Assembly: GCA_016194795.1 (NCBI GenBank)
Contig: JACQAX010000104.1
Coordinates: forward strand, 1-5,563
Length of the DNA: 5,563 bases
Source of the DNA: Deltaproteobacteria bacterium
GTDB taxonomy: Bacteria > Bdellovibrionota > UBA1018 > UBA923
Reading direction: 5' to 3'
The notes below the pieces were generated by a model. That model worked only from the letters and a program-made list of their open reading frames with translations, was not told the origin of the DNA and did no database searches. Numbering within the stretch: the first letter of the stretch is position 1; every line of letters begins with the position of its first letter. Of this stretch, positions 4,580 to 5,563 are shown in pieces. The position numbers and the translations under genes are program-made.

Positions 4580-5038
4580 ATGTTGTCTCCGAAACGCGTA
4601 AAATGGCGTAAACACCAGAAGGGTCGCATGCGTGGCAAAGCGCTGCGCGGCAATACGCTCTTCTTCGGCGCCTACGGCCTGGTGGCTGTCGAGTGCGGCC
4701 GTATCACCTCAAAGCAGATCGAGTCGGCGCGCGTCGCCATGACTCGTTACGTGAAGCGTGGTGGCAAGATTTGGATCCGTATCTTCCCGGACAAGTCGTT
4801 GAGCAAGAAGCCCGCCGAAACCCGCATGGGTAGCGGTAAGGGTAGTCCGGAAGAATGGTGTGCGGTGATTAAGCCGGGTCGCATTCTGTATGAGATGGAT
4901 GGCATCTCGAAACAGGAAGCGACAGAGGCCCTTCGTCTTGCGGGTCACAAGCTCCCGCTCAAAGTAAAAGTAATTTCGAAACCTGAGGTAAAGGTCCATG
5001 AGCAAGGAAACGAAAGTAACAAACAGCCTGTCGCTTGA
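4580..5038 (+). CDS. rplP: 50S ribosomal protein L16
   Basis: L16 is a late-assembling 50S protein beside the A-site tRNA and is needed for peptidyl transferase function. Residues 1-130 are canonical: MLSPKRVKWRKHQKGRMRG, then GLVAVECGRITSKQIESAR (33-51), GGKIWIRIFPDKS (61-73), the basic loop ETRMGSGKG (80-88, where E. coli L16 has its hydroxylated arginine), KPGRILYEMDG (98-108) and AGHKLPLK. The usual protein ends at about 136-140, but this frame continues to 152 residues. Its last 41 nt overlap rpmC, and the extra residues (HEQGNESNKQPVA) look like random out-of-frame reading. Start ATG 4580 lies one base after the rpsC stop and probably depends on coupling, with only a weak GTGAG nearby. 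Confidence 0.97.
   Translation: MLSPKRVKWRKHQKGRMRGKALRGNTLFFGAYGLVAVECGRITSKQIESARVAMTRYVKRGGKIWIRIFPDKSLSKKPAETRMGSGKGSPEEWCAVIKPGRILYEMDGISKQEATEALRLAGHKLPLKVKVISKPEVKVHEQGNESNKQPVA
4985..4994 (+). promoter_or_regulatory. Ribosome binding site of rpmC inside rplP
   Basis: GAGGTAAAGG contains a GAGGT 8 nt before the ATG at 4998. It sets the rpmC start inside the rplP reading frame and explains the 41-nt overlap; no later Met codon would preserve the conserved L29 N-terminal helix. Confidence 0.65.
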
Positions 5039-5225
5039 GGAACTCAAGACGAAAGGTGTCGAACTCGAAGCGCAGCTTTTCAAGCTTCGCATGCAGCAGA
5101 CGACTGGGCAGTTGGCTAACACCTCTCTCATTCGTCTGGCGCGGAAGGAACTTGCTCGTATCAAGACCTTCCAGACCCAGAAGCTGCAGAAGACCAGCAG
5201 TCGGAAAGAAGTGAAAGGTAAATAA
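4998..5225 (+). CDS. rpmC: 50S ribosomal protein L29
   Basis: L29 is a small helical-hairpin protein at the outer rim of the exit tunnel, next to L23. The 75-residue product has the typical core: LSLEELKTKGVELEAQLFKLRMQQTTGQLANTSLIRLARKELARIKT-like sequence at about 11-57, including the KLRMQ and RKELARIKT motifs. The core is complete. About ten polar residues precede it (MSKETKVTNS), and a basic tail (about 58-75) follows, so the protein is somewhat longer than the 63 residues of E. coli L29. It overlaps the end of rplP by 41 nt in another frame and ends 2 nt before rpsQ. Confidence 0.96.
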   Translation: MSKETKVTNSLSLEELKTKGVELEAQLFKLRMQQTTGQLANTSLIRLARKELARIKTFQTQKLQKTSSRKEVKGK

Positions 5226-5227
5226 GT

Positions 5228-5533
5228 ATGGCTCAGACTCAAAGCGCTGACAAAAAAGTGGCAGAGCAGACCGAAGGCAGCGGCCGGAAGAGAATTCTTC
5301 AGGGCGTTGTCGTTAGCGACAAGATGGAGAAGACCATCGTTGTGAAGGTCGACCGTCGTGTGAAGCACGGTCAGTATCTGAAATACCTGACCCTGTCGAA
5401 GAAGTACAAGGCGCACGATGAAAAGCGTGAAGCGAAGACTGGTGATCGCGTGGAGATCGTCGAGTCTCGCCCGATCAGCCGGCACAAGTGCTGGGCGTTG
5501 CGTCGTGTATTAGAGCGCTCGTCGCTTCAGTAA
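5228..5533 (+). CDS. rpsQ: 30S ribosomal protein S17
   Basis: S17 is a primary 16S rRNA-binding protein of the OB-fold type in the body of the 30S subunit. The core, about 21-97, carries KRILQGVVVSDKMEKTIVV (21-39), RRVKHGQYLKY (43-53), KYKAHDE (59-65) and GDRVEIVESRPISRHKCW (72-89), all standard for the family. At 101 residues it is longer than the 84 of E. coli, because of about 20 extra N-terminal residues rich in Gln, Glu, Ala and Lys. ATG 5228 is the only Met before the core; AAAGG at 5214-5218, inside rpmC, lies 9 nt upstream. rplN follows after 13 nt. Confidence 0.97.
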   Translation: MAQTQSADKKVAEQTEGSGRKRILQGVVVSDKMEKTIVVKVDRRVKHGQYLKYLTLSKKYKAHDEKREAKTGDRVEIVESRPISRHKCWALRRVLERSSLQ

Positions 5534-5546
5534 AGGGAATTGAAAA

Positions 5547-5563
5547 ATGATTCAGATGATGAC
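5547..5563 (+). CDS. rplN: 50S ribosomal protein L14, N-terminal start (partial)
   Basis: Only five full codons, MIQMM, are visible before the window ends. L14 usually begins MIQM, and rplN normally follows rpsQ as the first gene of the spc group. An AGGGA motif at 5534-5538, right after the rpsQ stop, lies 8 nt before this ATG. The call rests mainly on gene order and these first residues. Confidence 0.88.

Noticed and set aside
3922..4653. 243-codon minus-strand frame opposite rpsC
   Set aside because: A long antisense open frame caused by codon bias in rpsC; the S3 protein on the plus strand is unmistakable.

Overview
The window lies inside the bacterial S10/spc ribosomal protein gene cluster. 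All genes are on the + strand in the canonical order: tuf (3' end), rpsJ, rplC, rplD, rplW, rplB, rpsS, rplV, rpsC, rplP, rpmC, rpsQ and rplN (first codons). The proteins are clearly bacterial. The moderately GC-rich sequence, tuf directly before rpsJ, and long low-complexity tails on several ribosomal proteins suggest a Gram-negative, perhaps proteobacterial or Bdellovibrio-like, lineage. The sequence does not settle that placement.

Layout: positions 1-142 hold the end of EF-Tu. After 96 nt, rpsJ occupies 239-544. A gene-free stretch of 275 nt (545-819) follows, where most bacteria have only a short gap. It starts with a promoter-like sequence overlapping the end of rpsJ, is full of inverted repeats, and contains three separate segments that can each pair with the same strand (622-630). 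It looks like an internal promoter plus a structured leader in front of rplC. From 820 to the end, genes are packed with gaps of 0-10 nt or overlaps, each usually with a Shine-Dalgarno sequence inside or just after the preceding gene, as expected for one co-translated operon.

The products build both subunits: S10, S19, S3 and S17 for 30S; L3, L4, L23, L2, L22, L16, L29 and L14 for 50S. EF-Tu delivers aminoacyl-tRNA to the finished ribosome.

Two anomalies sit in rplB. First, an out-of-frame deletion, estimated at 83 nt, removes the conserved C-terminal loop carrying the DHPHGGG motif of L2. Second, once the frame is repaired, the codon after the expected last lysine is TAC instead of a stop, so L2 would read in frame into S19. 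Because L2 is essential, an assembly or sequencing error, or a second intact copy, must be considered before treating either as biology. Other unusual points are an Ala/Pro/Lys tail on S19, N-terminal extensions on L3 and S17, and a 41-nt overlap between rplP and rpmC.
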